Positions 62,778 through 64,000 of a DNA stretch of 64,000 nucleotides are shown piece after piece (position 1 is the stretch's first letter; each line of letters starts with the position of its first letter). A program made the position numbers and the translations under genes. Source of the DNA: Bradyrhizobium diazoefficiens (GTDB taxonomy: Bacteria; Pseudomonadota; Alphaproteobacteria; Rhizobiales; Xanthobacteraceae); NCBI RefSeq assembly GCF_018129965.1, contig NZ_JAFCKW010000002.1:62001-126000 (forward strand). The letters are read 5' to 3'. The notes beneath the pieces were generated by a model that saw nothing but the letters and a program-made list of their open reading frames with translations, was not told the DNA's origin and ran no database searches.

Positions 62778-64000
62778 CTAGCGGACCACTTCCGGCGGCG
62801 AGGCGGCCGCGTCGCCTTCACGCGTCACGGCGCTTTCCCGCGACAGAAAGATCTTGCGCAGCGCCGGCGCGACCACGAGCAGCAACAATGGCCCGATGAA
62901 CATGCCGCCGACCACGACGGTGGCGAGCGGCCGCTGCACCTGGCTGCCGATGCCCTGCGATAACGCCGCCGGAAAAAGGCCGACGCCGGCCGAGAGCGCC
63001 GTCATCAGCATCGGCCGCATGCGCTGTTCGGCGCCGCTGAACACCGCCTCGGCTATGCTCATGCCGGAGGCGCGCAGCTCGCGGAAATAGGTGATGTTGA
63101 GGATGCCGTCCATGACCGCAACGCCGAACAGGGAGATGAAGCCGATGGCAGCCGAGATGCTGAAGTCGAGGCCGGCGAGATAGAGCGCAATCAGTCCGCC
63201 CCCAACGGCGAAGGGGATGCCGGCGAGCGCCAGCAGACTGTCGCGCACCGAGTTGAACAGGCTGTAGAGCAGCACGAAGATCAGGAGCAGCGTGACCGGC
63301 ACCACGACCATCAGCCGTGCCTTGGCGGCCTCGAGATTGTCGAACTCGCCGGACCAGATGATGCGGTAGCCGGACGGAAGCTGCACGGCCGCGGCAACGC
63401 GCCGCTGGGCCTCGGCGACCGTACTGCCGAGATCGCGGCCGCGCACGCTGAACTTGATGGGGATGTAACGCTGGCTGCGCTCGCGGTAGATGAACAGCGC
63501 CCCCGTGTCGAGCGAGATGTCGGCAAGCTCGCTGAGGGGAACGTAGGTATTGGTGCCCGACGGCGTCGCATAGGCGACCTTGATGTCGCGCACGGCATCG
63601 ACACTCTGCCTGAACTTCGGATCGAGCCGCACGGCGACGGCGAACGAGCGGTCTGCCTCCAGCACGTTAGTCGCCGTGGTGCCGCCGAGCGCGGCCTGCA
63701 CCACCGTGGTGATGTCGCCGGTGTTGAGGCCGTAGCGCGCGGCCTTCTCGCGATCGATCTTGATGTTGAGATTGGGCTGGCCCACCAGATGGAACACGCC
63801 GAGATCGGCGACGCCCTGGGTGTCGCGCATGACGTCCATCACCTTGGTCGCAGTCTGCTCCAGCACGTCGAGATTCGGTCCGACGACCTTGACCGAGTTG
63901 GCGCCCTTCACGCCGGACAGCGCCTCTTCGATATTGTCCTGGATGTATTGGGAGAAGTTAAAGGTGACGCCGGGCAGTTCCTCGTCGAACTCCCTTTGCA
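62778..64000 (-). CDS. CzcA/CusA-type RND efflux pump, C-terminal part (runs off the window)
   Basis: Open on the minus strand from the right edge to the stop at 62778-62780; at least 407 residues are visible, while the family has about 1040. Near the edge it reads REFDEELPGVTFNFSQYIQD, typical of heavy-metal RND pumps; ANSVKVVGPNLDVLEQTATK belongs to the second periplasmic loop, and GIPFAVGGGLIALYLAGLDF and SISAAIGFISLFGVAVMDG are helices of the second half. The role would be proton-driven export of metal ions or other compounds through the NodT-type duct. The adaptor gene is presumably upstream, outside the window. Confidence 0.93.
   Translation of the reverse strand, partial: QREFDEELPGVTFNFSQYIQDNIEEALSGVKGANSVKVVGPNLDVLEQTATKVMDVMRDTQGVADLGVFHLVGQPNLNIKIDREKAARYGLNTGDITTVVQAALGGTTATNVLEADRSFAVAVRLDPKFRQSVDAVRDIKVAYATPSGTNTYVPLSELADISLDTGALFIYRERSQRYIPIKFSVRGRDLGSTVAEAQRRVAAAVQLPSGYRIIWSGEFDNLEAAKARLMVVVPVTLLLIFVLLYSLFNSVRDSLLALAGIPFAVGGGLIALYLAGLDFSISAAIGFISLFGVAVMDGILNITYFRELRASGMSIAEAVFSGAEQRMRPMLMTALSAGVGLFPAALSQGIGSQVQRPLATVVVGGMFIGPLLLLVVAPALRKIFLSRESAVTREGDAAASPPEVVR

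Noticed and set aside
61067..62899. 610-codon plus-strand frame opposite the NodT-type lipoprotein
   Set aside because: Arg-rich antisense artefact of GC-rich coding DNA.

Overview
The window looks like chromosomal DNA of an alphaproteobacterium of the Bradyrhizobium / Rhodopseudomonas / Afipia group (Nitrobacteraceae). I base this on a Porin_2-type porin, the inverted-repeat element whose translation gives the familiar HCERSEAIQ peptide, the style of the small hypothetical proteins, and GC-rich core genes (dusA, an Mrp/ApbC ATPase, a TRAP binding protein, a NodT-type lipoprotein and a CzcA-type pump). The genus is inferred from memory of families, not from a search.

Layout. (1) 1-38303 is a catabolic region, mostly visibly richer in A+T than the core. 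It holds three sets of paired acyl-CoA dehydrogenases, four crotonases, five short-chain dehydrogenases, a CaiB-type CoA transferase, a nitronate monooxygenase, an aminotransferase with a RidA protein, a tripartite tricarboxylate transporter (tctC end, tctB, frameshifted tctA), an MFS carrier, two paralogous Liv-type binding proteins and a LysR regulator. Two GC-rich blocks, about 6241-8656 and 27780-31190, sit inside it like inserts: one acyl-CoA dehydrogenase plus CaiB, and a complete livGFHM permease without a binding protein. Together the genes look like uptake, CoA activation and beta-oxidation-like breakdown of a branched or alicyclic, possibly nitrogen-containing, carboxylic acid. The substrate is unknown.

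(2) 38304-43306 is a scrap zone: an intact dps and cupin gene, a decayed NTF2-like gene and a decayed tetR gene, a tRNA 3'-end fragment (minus strand, 3' end at 41257) directly abutting a truncated conjugation ATPase trbE, and a trbD tail.

(3) 43307-48293 is a compact four-gene operon that matches the Qat anti-phage system: qatA (KAP P-loop ATPase), qatB, qatC (QueC-like PP-loop enzyme) and qatD (TatD-like nuclease), with overlapping or closely spaced reading frames. It is followed by an unrecognised convergent gene (48343-48945) and a tyrosine recombinase (integrase) lying directly next to the 5' end of dusA. This is the arrangement of dusA-targeted genomic islands, so the defence operon is island cargo.

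(4) From dusA (50259) to the right end the sequence is uniformly GC-rich core: a retropepsin-like protease, a DUF1289 protein, a membrane histidine kinase, an NhaD antiporter, a 3-hydroxyisobutyrate-dehydrogenase-like enzyme, a VOC protein, an Mrp ATPase, a TRAP binding protein, a VIT1-type membrane protein, a small zinc-ribbon-like protein, and an RND efflux outer-membrane factor with the end of its CzcA-type pump.

I saw no rRNA gene, no complete tRNA gene and no CRISPR array.
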